Assembly: GCF_900115145.1 (NCBI RefSeq)
Contig: NZ_FOVL01000001.1
Coordinates: forward strand, 372,001-436,000
Direction: 5' to 3'
From: Salegentibacter flavus
GTDB taxonomy: Bacteria; Bacteroidota; Bacteroidia; Flavobacteriales; Flavobacteriaceae
DNA: 64,000 bases
Below the pieces are notes generated by a model. That model ran no database searches and had not been told where the DNA came from. It worked only from the letters and a program-made list of their open reading frames with translations. The translations under genes and the position numbers were made by a program. Positions 17,842 to 27,666 of the stretch are shown here, piece by piece (within the stretch, counting starts at the first letter, position 1; each line of letters starts with the position of its first letter).

Positions 17842-19914
17842 CTATTTATTAACCGAGTCGTTTTCTGAAATTTCAGATTCTGTCTCGTTTGATCCCTCCT
17901 CAGAAGATTTCTCGGCATTTTTCGACGATTCCTCAGCTTTGGCTCTCTTTTTAGCTTCTTTCTTATCCTGTTCAGCTCTAGCCATATCCTTATCTTTTTC
18001 AAAAGGCCGGGCTCCGAATATTTTCTCAAGGTCGTCCTTGAAAATAACTTCTTTGTCCAGTAGGATATCAGCAAGTTGAGTAAGCTTGTCTTTATTTTCT
18101 GTGAGAAGCGCTATAGCCCGTTTATATTGGGCTTCAATAAGATTTGAGATCTCCTTATCTATTAATTCTGAAGTTCTTTCACTGTATGGCTTGGTGAAGT
18201 TATATTCACTCTGTCCCGAGGAATCATAATAGGTAAGGTTACCTACCGCTTCGTTTAATCCGTAAATGGTTACCATGGCTTTAGCCTGCTTGGTTACTTT
18301 TTCAAGATCGCTTAATGCCCCGGTAGAAATTTTATCGAAGATTACCTTCTCGGCTGCACGGCCTCCAAGTGCGGCACACATCTCATCAAGCATCTGCTCA
18401 GGTCTTACAATAAGTCTTTCTTCCGGCAGGTACCAGGCAGCACCCAAGGATTGGCCACGGGGTACGATGGTTACTTTTACCAGGGGAGCAGCGTGTTCCA
18501 ACATCCAACTAACTGTTGCATGCCCGGCTTCGTGAAAGGCGATGGCCTTTTTCTCATCTGGGGTAATGATCTTATTTTTCTTCTCGAGTCCGCCAACAAT
18601 ACGGTCTACGGCATCCAGGAAGTCCTGTTTTCCAACGGCTTTGTTGCCTTTTCGGGCTGCAATAAGGGCTGCCTCATTACATACGTTGGCAATATCTGCT
18701 CCACTAAATCCGGGTGTTTGCTTTGCAAGGAATTCTGTATCCAGTTCGTCTGCCACTTTTTTCAACGGCTTCAGGTGAACTTCAAATATCTCTTTTCTTT
18801 CGTTAAGGTCTGGTAGGTCTACATAAATCTGACGGTCAAAACGGCCTGCACGCATTAAAGCTTTATCCAGTACGTCGGCGCGGTTTGTGGCAGCTACTAC
18901 AATCACGTTGGTATTGGTGCCAAAACCATCCATCTCGGTAAGTAACTGGTTAAGGGTGTTTTCACGCTCATCGTTAGACCCAGAAAAATTGCTTTTTCCT
19001 CTGGCACGACCAATGGCGTCAATCTCATCTATAAAAATAATAGATGGGGATTTTTCTTTAGCCTGTTTAAAAAGGTCTCTTACTCTCGAGGCACCAACTC
19101 CTACAAACATTTCCACGAAATCTGAACCGGAAAGTGAGAAGAAAGGCACCTTGGCTTCACCTGCAACGGCTTTTGCCAAAAGGGTTTTACCTGTACCCGG
19201 AGGGCCTACAAGTAGGGCACCCTTAGGGATTTTACCTCCCAGGGAAGTATATTTTTCAGGATGTTTTAGAAAATCTACGATTTCCTGAACTTCTTCCTTT
19301 GCGCCTTCAAGACCGGCAACATCTTTAAAAGAGGTTTTTACATCGGTATTCTGGTCAAAAAGCTTAGCCTTGGATTTCCCTATATTGAAGATCTGGCCTC
19401 CGGCACCGCCACCACCACCGCTGCTCATTCTTTTCATAATAAAGATCCAGATCCCGATTATAAGTACAAATGGCAGTAAGGTTATGAAGATCTCACCCCA
19501 TACGTTGCTTTGCGTGTCGTAAGTGACCACAGTGTCCAGGTTTTCTTCTTTTTTAATTTCAGAGATACTGTTTTCAAAATTCTGAAGATCCCCGAATTCA
19601 AAGGTGTAAGCCGGAGTTTCGCCGGTAGCAAAGATCTCTGGGTCCTGTGATTTTTTATGAACTTCTTTTTGCTTGGCATCTTCGGTAAGAAAAACCTGGG
19701 CCTGGTTACGGTTTATGATGAGTACTTTTTCAACATCACCATTTCTAAGGTAGGTTTGAAATTCAGCAGGGTTTGTTTTGGCCGGTTCATTAAAACCGCC
19801 ACCACTGAAGAAATTTATTCCTAAAAATACTAAGATTATTGCGGCATAGATCCAGTATGCGCTAAATTTTGGTTTCTTCGGATCGATATTTTTCTTGGGT
19901 TGTTCTTTCGCCAT
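17842..19914 (-). CDS. ftsH: ATP-dependent zinc metalloprotease FtsH
   Basis: FtsH is a membrane-bound AAA+ protease that degrades unassembled or damaged membrane proteins and some regulators. The 690-residue chain has TM1 (about 20-37), a periplasmic domain, TM2 (about 140-160), a Gly-rich linker, Walker A GPPGTGKT (237-244), Walker B (292-299), the SRH region ending in RAGRFDR, and the zinc site HEAGH (461-465). The tail (last 60 residues) is strongly charged and Ser/Glu-rich. It follows rsfS by 21 bp on the same strand. Confidence 0.97.
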   Translation of the reverse strand: MAKEQPKKNIDPKKPKFSAYWIYAAIILVFLGINFFSGGGFNEPAKTNPAEFQTYLRNGDVEKVLIINRNQAQVFLTEDAKQKEVHKKSQDPEIFATGETPAYTFEFGDLQNFENSISEIKKEENLDTVVTYDTQSNVWGEIFITLLPFVLIIGIWIFIMKRMSSGGGGGAGGQIFNIGKSKAKLFDQNTDVKTSFKDVAGLEGAKEEVQEIVDFLKHPEKYTSLGGKIPKGALLVGPPGTGKTLLAKAVAGEAKVPFFSLSGSDFVEMFVGVGASRVRDLFKQAKEKSPSIIFIDEIDAIGRARGKSNFSGSNDERENTLNQLLTEMDGFGTNTNVIVVAATNRADVLDKALMRAGRFDRQIYVDLPDLNERKEIFEVHLKPLKKVADELDTEFLAKQTPGFSGADIANVCNEAALIAARKGNKAVGKQDFLDAVDRIVGGLEKKNKIITPDEKKAIAFHEAGHATVSWMLEHAAPLVKVTIVPRGQSLGAAWYLPEERLIVRPEQMLDEMCAALGGRAAEKVIFDKISTGALSDLEKVTKQAKAMVTIYGLNEAVGNLTYYDSSGQSEYNFTKPYSERTSELIDKEISNLIEAQYKRAIALLTENKDKLTQLADILLDKEVIFKDDLEKIFGARPFEKDKDMARAEQDKKEAKKRAKAEESSKNAEKSSEEGSNETESEISENDSVNK

Positions 19915-19935
19915 ACCTGGTAGGTCTTATAAAAT

Positions 19936-20307
19936 TTAGTAATTAGTCTCGATAGTGGTGATCTTTGCATCACCCCAGAGGCTTTCAATGTCGTAAAATT
20001 CCCTGATGTGTTTTTGGAAAACGTGCACTACTACATTCACATAATCCATTAAAACCCACTCGGCATTTTCGCTGCCTTCAATATGCCAGGGTTTGTCTTT
20101 AAGGGCTTTACTAACTGTTTTTTGGATAGAGTTGACTATGGCGTTTACCTGCGTGTTTGAAGTACCATTGCAGATGATAAAATAATCACAAACTGTATTT
20201 TCAATTTCTCTAAGGTCTAGAATCTCAATGTCATTTCCCTTTACCTCTTCTATCCCTTTTATTATATGTGCAATAAGTTGATCGCTGTTCGTTTCCTTTT
20301 TTACCAT
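19936..20307 (-). CDS. rsfS: Ribosomal silencing factor RsfS
   Basis: RsfS binds ribosomal protein L14 on the 50S subunit and blocks subunit joining when nutrients are low. The 123-residue protein spans the whole RsfS/Iojap fold with DYFIICNGTSNTQVNAI, HIEGSENAEWVLMDY and VVVHVFQKHIREFYDIESLW. It is the first gene of an rsfS-ftsH pair, with a perfect -7 box upstream. Confidence 0.95.
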   Translation of the reverse strand: MVKKETNSDQLIAHIIKGIEEVKGNDIEILDLREIENTVCDYFIICNGTSNTQVNAIVNSIQKTVSKALKDKPWHIEGSENAEWVLMDYVNVVVHVFQKHIREFYDIESLWGDAKITTIETNY

Positions 20308-20325
20308 TAAAATTTTTTATTTTCG

Positions 20326-20333
20326 CAAAGTTA
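20326..20333 (-). promoter_or_regulatory. -7 element for rsfS-ftsH
   Basis: TAACTTTG on the minus strand is a perfect TAnnTTTG match, 18 bases upstream of the rsfS ATG. Confidence 0.55.
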
Positions 20334-20401
20334 TTACTTTTTAAGTTTTTTTAGAGCCTGTTAACACAAGATTTAACTCCTTTGCGACTTCTTATTTACC
20401 T

Positions 20402-21133
20402 ATGCGTATAATCAAAGTTAATGCCATCAATTCTACCAACGATTTTGCCCGGGATCTCTACCGCGGAAAATCGGATTTTGAACCTTGCTGTGTGCTGGCT
20501 CATAATCAAACCAGTGGGCGTGGGCAGCGGGGCTCAGGATGGATGGCCACTCCGGGGCAGAATCTTACTTTTAGCATTCTTTATCCGAAGATAAAGGTCG
20601 AGGTGGACCGTCAGTTTTTACTTAGTGCAGTGGTCTCTTTGGCGGTGGTGAAGGCTCTGGAATTTTTTAATATTCCTAACCTGAAGGTAAAATGGCCAAA
20701 CGACATAATGTCAGGGAATTTTAAAGTCGGTGGGATCCTTATCGAGAATATTCTGAAAAATAACCAAATGTCAGCCTCGGTTATTGGCGTCGGTCTTAAT
20801 GTTAACCAGGTAGATTTCCCCGGTCTACCCCAGGCTGCTTCATTAAAAATGCTCACCGGGATTACCTACGAACTGGAGGAGGTGCTTGATGGAATCTTGA
20901 CCTCAATCGAAAGGGACTTGCAATCGATTTCTTCCACAAATCAAAGTCGGGTGCTCGAGGAATACGCCGAAAGAATGTTCAGAAAAGATGTGGTTTCTAC
21001 CTTTCAATACCCTGATAACTCTTACCTAACCGGAATTATTCGGGGAGTAACCACCGCGGGAAGACTCAATGTGGAGATTGAGAATTCGGTTTTTAAAACT
21101 TTCGACCTCAAGGAGCTTAAGCTGATGTATTAA
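20402..21133 (+). CDS. birA: Biotin--[acetyl-CoA-carboxylase] ligase
   Basis: This 243-residue ligase activates biotin to biotinyl-AMP and transfers it to the carrier protein of biotin-dependent carboxylases. It has the biotinyl-AMP loop SGRGQRGSGW (38-47), KWPND (97-101) and GGILIE, then a small C-terminal SH3-like domain. The N-terminal helix-turn-helix of E. coli BirA is absent, so it is a class I, non-regulatory ligase. It is divergent from rsfS and ends before a bidirectional hairpin. Confidence 0.95.
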   Translation: MRIIKVNAINSTNDFARDLYRGKSDFEPCCVLAHNQTSGRGQRGSGWMATPGQNLTFSILYPKIKVEVDRQFLLSAVVSLAVVKALEFFNIPNLKVKWPNDIMSGNFKVGGILIENILKNNQMSASVIGVGLNVNQVDFPGLPQAASLKMLTGITYELEEVLDGILTSIERDLQSISSTNQSRVLEEYAERMFRKDVVSTFQYPDNSYLTGIIRGVTTAGRLNVEIENSVFKTFDLKELKLMY

Positions 21134-21172
21134 AAAACAAAACCCTGGAAAATTCCAGGGTTGAATATTTTT
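21132..21172. terminator. Bidirectional terminator between birA and the SRPBCC gene
   Basis: A 10-bp stem (21141-21150 with 21153-21162; the terminal pairs probably open to form a larger loop) is flanked by an A-rich tract on the left and GAATATTTTT on the right. It can end both convergent transcripts. Confidence 0.75.
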
Positions 21173-21188
21173 CTGAAGTAGTTTAAGC

Positions 21189-21581
21189 TTAAAGTTTGGC
21201 TGCGTTTTCTGAAAGGGTATTTATAAATTTTTGAAGTGGCCCCTTCACCATCATCGCCATCATCGCATTGAACTTCCCATCAAACTCCATAAAAACCTCA
21301 CTTTGCTGTTCGGCTGCGTCTTCGATATGAATATTTAGTGAGAAATTGAACTTATCTGAAGTAGATCCCAGAACCACTAATTCGGGTTCTTTGGTTTCTT
21401 TGATCTCCAGCTGAATTTCCGGCATACCTTTTAAACCGAATAAAAACCTGTCTTCAGCCTTCACTTCAAATTTTTCTGTGCTTTCTGGCATTAATTGCTC
21501 GTAATTTTTAACATTGGTTAAAAAATCAAACGTTTCCTGCTGATTCTTCCCGGTGGTAACTTTTTTGCTTTCTAAATGCAT
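21189..21581 (-). CDS. SRPBCC (START-like) family protein
   Basis: The 130-residue protein fits the Bet v1/START-like fold: a first strand with TTGKNQQETFDFLTNVKNYE, alternating strands, and a long C-terminal helix (FNAMMAMMVKGPLQKFINTL). Such proteins bind hydrophobic ligands. No signal peptide is seen, so it is cytoplasmic. It starts 3 bp after the end of pyrE, and the two are very probably cotranscribed. A specific ligand cannot be inferred. Confidence 0.8.
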   Translation of the reverse strand: MHLESKKVTTGKNQQETFDFLTNVKNYEQLMPESTEKFEVKAEDRFLFGLKGMPEIQLEIKETKEPELVVLGSTSDKFNFSLNIHIEDAAEQQSEVFMEFDGKFNAMMAMMVKGPLQKFINTLSENAAKL

Positions 21582-21584
21582 TGT

Positions 21585-22226
21585 TTATTTTTTCCAGTTG
21601 CTTGGGTCCTGTCGCCAATCCTTAAGGGTTTCGGCTTCCGAAGCGTTTATATAATTTGTGCGTTGTGCTGTTTCCAGTAAGTAATCGTAATTGCTTAAGG
21701 TGTGCAATTCTACTTCTGCCTGCTTGAAATTATCTTCTGCAGTGGCAAAGCCGTAGGTGAAAATTGCAAACATTCCCTTTACATTAGCGCCAGCTTCTTT
21801 TAGGGCCTTTACCGCATTTAAACTGCTCTTTCCTGTACTGATAAGATCTTCTATTACCACTACGTTCTGTCCTTCTTCCAATACGCCTTCGATTTGGTTT
21901 TTACGACCATGACTTTTAGGCTCTGGTCTAACATAAACAAAAGGCAGGCTCAGGTATTCTGCAACCAACATCCCGATGCCTATGGCTCCGGTAGCAACAG
22001 CGGCTATAACATCTGGTTTGCCATAGAGTTCCTCGGTTTGACGGGCAAAATGTTCCCTGATATAATTTCTGATTGGCGGATAGGATAATACAATCCTATT
22101 GTCACAATAAATTGGCGATTTCCAGCCACTGGCCCACGTGAAAGGTTCTTGTGGTTCTAATTTTATTGCTTTAATTTGCAGGAGTAGTTCAGCAGTTTTG
22201 ATTGCTGTTTCTTTATTCAAAATCAT
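21585..22226 (-). CDS. pyrE: Orotate phosphoribosyltransferase
   Basis: PyrE joins orotate and PRPP to make orotidine 5'-phosphate in pyrimidine synthesis. From the ATG at 22226 it is 213 residues, with FTWASGWKSPIYCDNR near the N-terminus, VATGAIGIGMLVAEYL, and the PRPP motif VVVIEDLISTGKS. The frame stays open to 22343, but that extension is antisense to the divergent Nudix gene and unconserved in character. The ATG lies only 7 bases from the divergent Nudix ATG, and a perfect -7 box ends 4 bases upstream, implying an almost leaderless mRNA. Confidence 0.95.
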   Translation of the reverse strand: MILNKETAIKTAELLLQIKAIKLEPQEPFTWASGWKSPIYCDNRIVLSYPPIRNYIREHFARQTEELYGKPDVIAAVATGAIGIGMLVAEYLSLPFVYVRPEPKSHGRKNQIEGVLEEGQNVVVIEDLISTGKSSLNAVKALKEAGANVKGMFAIFTYGFATAEDNFKQAEVELHTLSNYDYLLETAQRTNYINASEAETLKDWRQDPSNWKK

Positions 22227-22230
22227 AATA

Positions 22231-22238
22231 CAAATGTA
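22231..22238 (-). promoter_or_regulatory. -7 element for pyrE, overlapping the Nudix start codon
   Basis: TACATTTG on the minus strand is a perfect TAnnTTTG match. It covers the ATG (22234-22236) of the divergent Nudix gene, and a TTG lies 23 bases upstream. Transcription should start at or within a few bases of the pyrE start codon. Confidence 0.55.
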
Positions 22239-22857
22239 TAAAGTTTTTGTCAATGATGTTCCAATAATCCTTTCTACTAAAAAAGATATTGGCGAAAAAT
22301 ACACCTCTTTTCCTATTAAAAAGGTGAAACTCAAGCGCATCATTAAACAAATTAATAAAGGGGAATTACTATATGTTAACCTTTATCACGAAAAAGAAGA
22401 CAAGCTTTTGAAGCATTTGTTCAAAAAGCTACCCGTGGTAACCGCGGGCGGTGGAATGGTTTTCAACGATAAAAATGAGATCTTATTTATTTACCGCAAT
22501 AAGCGCTGGGACCTGCCAAAAGGGAAAACTGAAAAAGGAGAGGATATTGCAGCTTCGGCAGTAAGAGAAACCGAAGAGGAGACCGGAATTAAAGATTTAA
22601 AAATTACCGGTTTTCTAGCCAAGACCTATCATATTTTTAAGAGAAAAGGTAAATTCAGGCTAAAAGTGACCCACTGGTACGAAATGCATTCCAATTATAC
22701 CGGTGAACTTATTCCGGAGGAAAAAGAGGGCATTGAAAAAGCAAAGTGGAAAAATTTCGAAAAGGCTCGCAAAGCACTCAAAAAATCCTATGCTAACATA
22801 AGGGAACTCTTTCCGAAGAAATATCTACCGGGGGACTCTAAAAACAGGGTAGCGTAA
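22234..22857 (+). CDS. Nudix hydrolase
   Basis: From the ATG at 22234 the protein is 207 residues. The Nudix box runs from Gly97 to Ile119 and contains the RETEEETG core (111-118), preceded by RWDLPKGK. The N-terminal 65 residues form a separate extension (STKKDIGEKYTSFPIKKVK), a layout I associate with flavobacterial Nudix proteins. It should cleave a nucleoside-diphosphate-linked substrate; which one is not readable. The 3' end overlaps the convergent M14 peptidase gene by 33 bp. Confidence 0.88.
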   Translation: MYKVFVNDVPIILSTKKDIGEKYTSFPIKKVKLKRIIKQINKGELLYVNLYHEKEDKLLKHLFKKLPVVTAGGGMVFNDKNEILFIYRNKRWDLPKGKTEKGEDIAASAVRETEEETGIKDLKITGFLAKTYHIFKRKGKFRLKVTHWYEMHSNYTGELIPEEKEGIEKAKWKNFEKARKALKKSYANIRELFPKKYLPGDSKNRVA

Positions 22858-24576
22858 GTGTGCCTCTTCATAATGCTTAGATTTTTGGTGCAGCCAGCGT
22901 AATTGGGAGTAAGAATTATTCTCGAATTCTGGTTCCCTGCGTTTTTTCTCCTCAAACTCTTCTTTCAGCTCTGGGTTCTGATTCAGCATAGTCTTGGCTG
23001 TATCTTCAAATACATAGGTCGAGAAGCCTTCTTTTTTCTGAAGAATGGGATCGAAGAAATTCCAGTTGAAGAAGGAATCGGGAGCTGTTGGTTCCAGGGT
23101 CTCTAATAAATACCTAGCACCGTCCTGAAATGTTTTCACATAAAGATCTCCTTTCCTGAATTGAACTGAATCTATCCTGCTACTCACCTGGGTGTTTTTA
23201 TGCATATAATGTCCTTCGTAAGCTCGCTCTGAAGTTTCAAAATCCTTAATCCTGTAACTTTCTACAAGTATCACCGTATCCTGCGGTAAAGGTTCCAGGA
23301 CAATGTTGTTGAGTTCGAGGAGCTCTGTGACATTCCACCAGCCTTGCGGAATGATGTAGGCCCTTGGGATTTCTATCCGGTCTTCAGCAATGAAATTATC
23401 ATAATAATCAATCTCTTTGGTAAAGGGTTTATCGCGGTCATATTTTAATCGCTGTCCACCGGTGACTTCGCTTGTGACCGTCTCCGCCTCAAAACCTTTA
23501 AAATTCCTTTTGCTCGGGTTTTCCATATCGGGTTTGAAATTGGTTGGATACCAGCGATCGGTAAGGTATTTTCTCCTGGCCCTGTCCCGAAGGTCTTTTA
23601 TGCTCTCCTTATCAGCATCGGTATAATTAATAACAGAATTCATAAACTCATAGGTTCCATAAACCCTGTCTTTATAGGGTTTCAGCATATGAGTTTCCAT
23701 CATCATCCCCAGGGTATTGAATAAGGTGGTATATCCTGTGGAATATCTGGGGGTATCGAGGAATTGTGAAAATCCTTCTTCGGGAACCTGGTTGAAAACA
23801 TTTACATATGGGGTAATCTCCCAGTTTTTCTTCCGTAGAGAGTCCTCTATGGCGGGCATCATTTTTTTATTTAAATATTCGCCCAGCTCCCCGCCAAGTT
23901 TGTTGTGTTGGGTGAACAGATGAGTTAGAGTATATTGATAATCGGCCCCATTGCTTACGTGATTGTCTATAAAAACATCGGGTTGTACCTTATGGAAGAT
24001 TTCATAAAAACTACGGGTGTTACGGGTATCGGCCTTAATAAAATCCCGGTTCAGGTCATAATTTCGGGCGTTACCTCTAAAACCGTATTCTTCAGGACCA
24101 TTTTGGTTGGTCCGGGTGGTGGAATTCCGGTTAAGCGCTCCACCAACATTGTAGATAGGAATGGTGGCGATAATAGTGTTTTTGGGTGTTGAAATTGAAT
24201 CCCCGGCCAAATCCCGGAACAACATCATTGTGGCGTCTATCCCATCGCTCTCCCCAGGATGAATCCCGTTGTTGATAAGAATTATCCCGTTTTCTTTTCT
24301 TAAATTATCAAGATTGAATTTGCCGTTTTGACTAAAAATTGCAAGGTGAAGTGGTTCTCCGCTATCGGTATTGCCAATTTCTTCAAGGCTTATATTCTCA
24401 TAGGCATCTGCGAGTTCCTGGTAGAATTCTATTACTTCTTCATAGGTGCCCGTTTCTTTGCCTTCAGATTTTTCGAATTTTGTTAAAAAATCAAAATCGT
24501 TTACCAAACGATATTTTTCCAGATCGCAGGAAATCAATAAAAAAGCCCCGAGAAATACTATAATGAGTTTTTTCAT
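22825..24576 (-). CDS. M14-family zinc carboxypeptidase-like lipoprotein
   Basis: This 583-residue protein begins with a lipoprotein signal (predicted acylated Cys17, LLISC). The M14 catalytic domain (about 45-330) has zinc ligands His106 and Glu109 in NGIHPGESDG and His206 in FIDNHVSNG. A C-terminal region of about 200 residues after the peptidase domain is probably beta-rich. It should trim C-terminal residues from peptides in the periplasm or at the outer membrane. The convergent Nudix gene overlaps its 3' end by 33 bp. Confidence 0.88.
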   Translation of the reverse strand: MKKLIIVFLGAFLLISCDLEKYRLVNDFDFLTKFEKSEGKETGTYEEVIEFYQELADAYENISLEEIGNTDSGEPLHLAIFSQNGKFNLDNLRKENGIILINNGIHPGESDGIDATMMLFRDLAGDSISTPKNTIIATIPIYNVGGALNRNSTTRTNQNGPEEYGFRGNARNYDLNRDFIKADTRNTRSFYEIFHKVQPDVFIDNHVSNGADYQYTLTHLFTQHNKLGGELGEYLNKKMMPAIEDSLRKKNWEITPYVNVFNQVPEEGFSQFLDTPRYSTGYTTLFNTLGMMMETHMLKPYKDRVYGTYEFMNSVINYTDADKESIKDLRDRARRKYLTDRWYPTNFKPDMENPSKRNFKGFEAETVTSEVTGGQRLKYDRDKPFTKEIDYYDNFIAEDRIEIPRAYIIPQGWWNVTELLELNNIVLEPLPQDTVILVESYRIKDFETSERAYEGHYMHKNTQVSSRIDSVQFRKGDLYVKTFQDGARYLLETLEPTAPDSFFNWNFFDPILQKKEGFSTYVFEDTAKTMLNQNPELKEEFEEKKRREPEFENNSYSQLRWLHQKSKHYEEAHLRYPVFRVPR

Positions 24577-24583
24577 AAAAAAA

Positions 24584-24598
24584 CCTAAATATTTTAGG
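24584..24598. other. 15-base inverted repeat upstream of the M14 peptidase gene
   Basis: CCTAAATATTTTAGG has 6-bp arms with a 3-base centre, 8 bases upstream of the peptidase ATG. It could be an operator or a leader hairpin; no regulator is adjacent. Confidence 0.3.
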
Positions 24599-24733
24599 CA
24601 TAAACTTACTTAAAAGGCCCTTAGCAGCAAAACCCTTTGAGTATTATTAATCTATTTCGGCTTGTGTGCTTGCAGGCTATGAGGTATTTTTACCCTGAAA
24701 AATTATTATTCCGAAGTTTTAAATATTTAGATA

Positions 24734-27025
24734 TTGAAAAAATTTTTATTGTTCCTCCTGGTTTTAATTAGTGCAGAGCAGGTTGTAAGCCAGAATTTTG
24801 AGGGAAAAGTTATAAATGCTGCAACTGCTGAACCAGTTATAAATGCGCGTATTGAAAACCCTGCAACAGGCACCATAGTCTTCTCTGATGATGCGGGAAA
24901 TTTCGAAATCACAATTGAGGATTTTCCGGCCATGCTCAGTATATCAGGGATTGGATTTGAAAACCTTGAAGTTGAGATTTTAAACGCTGAGCATCACGGG
25001 GTTTTTTATCTTAGCCCATCCCTGGAGAATTTATCTGAGGTGATTATTACCAGCACGGCAATTCCTGGTAGGTTGCAGGATTTACCTGCGTCTGTGAGCC
25101 TTGTCTCTGCCAGCGATCTCAAACGCGGTGATAATACTAACCTGGTGGAAAAATTCAATAATGTGCCGGGAATGTATGTGAATCAGGGTGCCCTGAATAC
25201 CAATAAGATTAACATTCGCGGTATTGGGGCGCGCTCTCAATACAGTACCAACCGTATTCAGTCTTATTTCGACGGGATTCCACTCACAACGGCCGAAGGG
25301 GAACTCACCCTGGACGATATAGATCCCGAAAACCTGGACCGTATAGAAGTGATAAAAGGCCCTACTTCCAGTGTATATGGAGCTGGATTGGGAGGTTCTG
25401 TTAATCTTTTTTCAGCTCTGCCAAAATCTTTGAAGACCGAGGCTGCATTCAAATCTCAGGTAGGAAGTTTTAATACGAGGAAAAATGTGGTAAGAGCAGT
25501 GCATGCTACCACGAATGCCGCTATTCACGCTAATTATTCTGAATTAACCAGTGATGGTTATCGCGATAACGGGGAGTATGACCGCCAGTCGGCAGTAATC
25601 AATGCCAGACTTCAAACTTCAGAAGAAAACAGCCTTTCTCTTCTGGCTACTTTTACTAAGCTTAAAGCATATATTCCCAGCTCGCTGAATGAAGATGATT
25701 TCCTTAACAATCCCCAAAGCGCCAATGGTAACTGGGAAGCGGCCCGGGGCTATGAGTCATATGACCGCGGAATGCTGGGCGCTTCTTACCTGCATAATTT
25801 TTCAGAAAATTTCAGCAATACTACAAGTGTATATTTGAGTTTCAGGGATGCCTATGAACCGAGACCCTTTGATATTCTGAAGGAGGAGCGGGTTTCGGCA
25901 GGGGCCCGAACCAGGTTTAACCTTGAGTTGCTGGTGTTTAAATTACCTTCCCAGGTAAGTTTCGGTGCCGAATATTATAACGAATGGTACAATGGCGCCA
26001 CCTTTGAGAATTTGTTTCGTGAATATGAAGACCAGGGTAGCGTGATGGGCCAGCGCCTTAGTGGGAATGAGCAAGATCGCAATTATAGTAATTTCTTTGG
26101 CCAGATGAACCTCGAGCTTTCAGAAAAATGGATGCTCGAAGCAGGATTTAATATCAATTCCACCCAGTATAGCCTTAACGATCTTTATGCCCAGGATGAG
26201 ATAGACCAATCGGGGGATTACCGTTTCGACCTTATCTTTTCCCCCCGTGTTGGAACGACCTATGAAGTTAGCCCCGGAAAGAATTTTTATGGAACCATAA
26301 GTCACGGTTTCTCTACCCCAACCGTAGCCGAAACCTTAACTCCCGAAGGGCTTATAAACACCGGGCTGCAACCAGAAACCGGGATTAACTATGAACTCGG
26401 CTTTAAAGGAAACTGGCTGGAAAATCGACTCTACACCGAATTCTCGGCTTATTCCATCAGAATAGAAGATCTTTTGGTTGCTCAGCGTGTCGCTGAAGAT
26501 CAATATGTAGGACTAAATGCCGGAAAAACCATTCATAACGGACTCGAATTTCTCGTGAACTATAATTTTAACCTGACACCGGGGATTTCTGCAAAACCAT
26601 ATTTAAACGCGGCTTTCAACTTTTTTGAATTTGATGAGTTTGTAAATAACGATCAGGATTTCTCAGGAAACAAATTGCCTGGGGTGCCTAAATCTACACT
26701 TAACCTGGGCTTGAATCTGGAAAGTGATTTGGGACTTGATCTCTTTGCAGGTTACAGAGCGGTTGGCAAAATTCCGCTGAATGATGCAAATTCTGGTTAT
26801 TCAGAAAAATATCAATTAGTTAACCTGAAAGCTTCCTGGTCCTTTGATATCCTTAGGGATCTTGGGGTGAATTTTTATGCCGGGATCAATAATGTTTTTG
26901 ATGAACATTATGCGGCCAGTGTTTTAACCAATGCAGTTGGATTTGGAGGTGCTGCTCCAAGATATTATTATCCCGGGAACCCAAGAAATTACTATGGGGG
27001 AGTGCAGTTGAATTATATCTTTTAA
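24734..27025 (+). CDS. TonB-dependent outer-membrane receptor
   Basis: The 763-residue protein has a signal peptide (about 1-19, ending VVSQ), an N-terminal carboxypeptidase-regulatory-like Ig domain (about 22-95), a plug domain (about 100-220, RDLPASVSLVS-like start, KGPTSSVYGAGLGGSVNL at the end) and a 22-strand barrel ending in an aromatic residue (LNYIF). The order matches FecA/CirA-like siderophore or vitamin receptors rather than SusC, since no SusD partner follows. The start is TTG at 24734: a stop codon lies two codons upstream and no ATG is available before the signal peptide. Confidence 0.92.
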   Translation: MKKFLLFLLVLISAEQVVSQNFEGKVINAATAEPVINARIENPATGTIVFSDDAGNFEITIEDFPAMLSISGIGFENLEVEILNAEHHGVFYLSPSLENLSEVIITSTAIPGRLQDLPASVSLVSASDLKRGDNTNLVEKFNNVPGMYVNQGALNTNKINIRGIGARSQYSTNRIQSYFDGIPLTTAEGELTLDDIDPENLDRIEVIKGPTSSVYGAGLGGSVNLFSALPKSLKTEAAFKSQVGSFNTRKNVVRAVHATTNAAIHANYSELTSDGYRDNGEYDRQSAVINARLQTSEENSLSLLATFTKLKAYIPSSLNEDDFLNNPQSANGNWEAARGYESYDRGMLGASYLHNFSENFSNTTSVYLSFRDAYEPRPFDILKEERVSAGARTRFNLELLVFKLPSQVSFGAEYYNEWYNGATFENLFREYEDQGSVMGQRLSGNEQDRNYSNFFGQMNLELSEKWMLEAGFNINSTQYSLNDLYAQDEIDQSGDYRFDLIFSPRVGTTYEVSPGKNFYGTISHGFSTPTVAETLTPEGLINTGLQPETGINYELGFKGNWLENRLYTEFSAYSIRIEDLLVAQRVAEDQYVGLNAGKTIHNGLEFLVNYNFNLTPGISAKPYLNAAFNFFEFDEFVNNDQDFSGNKLPGVPKSTLNLGLNLESDLGLDLFAGYRAVGKIPLNDANSGYSEKYQLVNLKASWSFDILRDLGVNFYAGINNVFDEHYAASVLTNAVGFGGAAPRYYYPGNPRNYYGGVQLNYIF

Positions 27026-27480
27026 GCCTTTTTTCTAACAACATCGGGTACCATAAATTCATAGTCCCCTCCGTGTCTAATAACATCGCGTACCACGGTA
27101 GAAGAGATATGGCTGTGCCCGGAAGAACAGATGAGAAATACAGTATCAATACCTGCCATCTTGTAGTTGGTCTGCCCAATAGCTTTCTCAAACTCCAGAT
27201 CCTGCACGCTTCTAAGTCCGCGCAACAGAAAATCTGCGCCCTGTTCTTTACAAAAATCTACGGTTAGGCCTTTATAGGTCATCACTTTAACCTTGGGGAT
27301 ATCTTTATATGTTTCTTTTAAAAAATGAAGTCTTTCTTCCAGAGAAAACATATAATTCTTATCGGAATTTGTGCCTATAGCCAGAATTATTTCTTCAAAT
27401 AAAGGCAAAGCCCTGTCGATAACATCGGTGTGGCCCAGGGTTAAAGGATCAAATGATCCCGGAAATACAGCTTTTCTCAT
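27022..27480 (-). CDS. coaD: Phosphopantetheine adenylyltransferase
   Basis: CoaD transfers AMP to 4'-phosphopantetheine, the penultimate step of coenzyme A synthesis. The 152-residue protein is full length, with FPGSFDPLTLGH (6-17, the nucleotidyltransferase TxGH motif), RGLRSVQDLEFE and the C-terminal ISSTVVRD signature. Its 3' end overlaps the TonB-receptor gene by 4 bp, tail to tail. Repeat elements fill the space upstream. Confidence 0.95.
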   Translation of the reverse strand: MRKAVFPGSFDPLTLGHTDVIDRALPLFEEIILAIGTNSDKNYMFSLEERLHFLKETYKDIPKVKVMTYKGLTVDFCKEQGADFLLRGLRSVQDLEFEKAIGQTNYKMAGIDTVFLICSSGHSHISSTVVRDVIRHGGDYEFMVPDVVRKKA

Positions 27481-27492
27481 AAATATTGATTT

Positions 27493-27600
27493 GTTTCTCC
27501 CACGCAGGCGGGAAACTAATTTTGTCTTTTCCGTCCCTCCAAAGACGGGATAAACTCCGGCGGGAAACTTATACCGTCATTTCCGCGTAGGCGGAAATCC
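27493..27600. repeat. Cluster of short palindromic repeats between coaD and ddl
   Basis: The clearest unit is ATTTCCGC-gtag-GCGGAAAT (27579-27598, preceded by GTC). Further degenerate units with TTTCCCGCC-like arms lie at 27493-27516 and 27530-27567. The same type of palindrome recurs at 46995-47071 and 57801-57823. This accounts for the sequence between coaD and the end of ddl. Confidence 0.75.
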
Positions 27601-27666
27601 CATATTCAAATTCCTCCCAAGCTGACAGAAAACCACGTAAATATAATTAAAAATTCAGAGGGGGTT

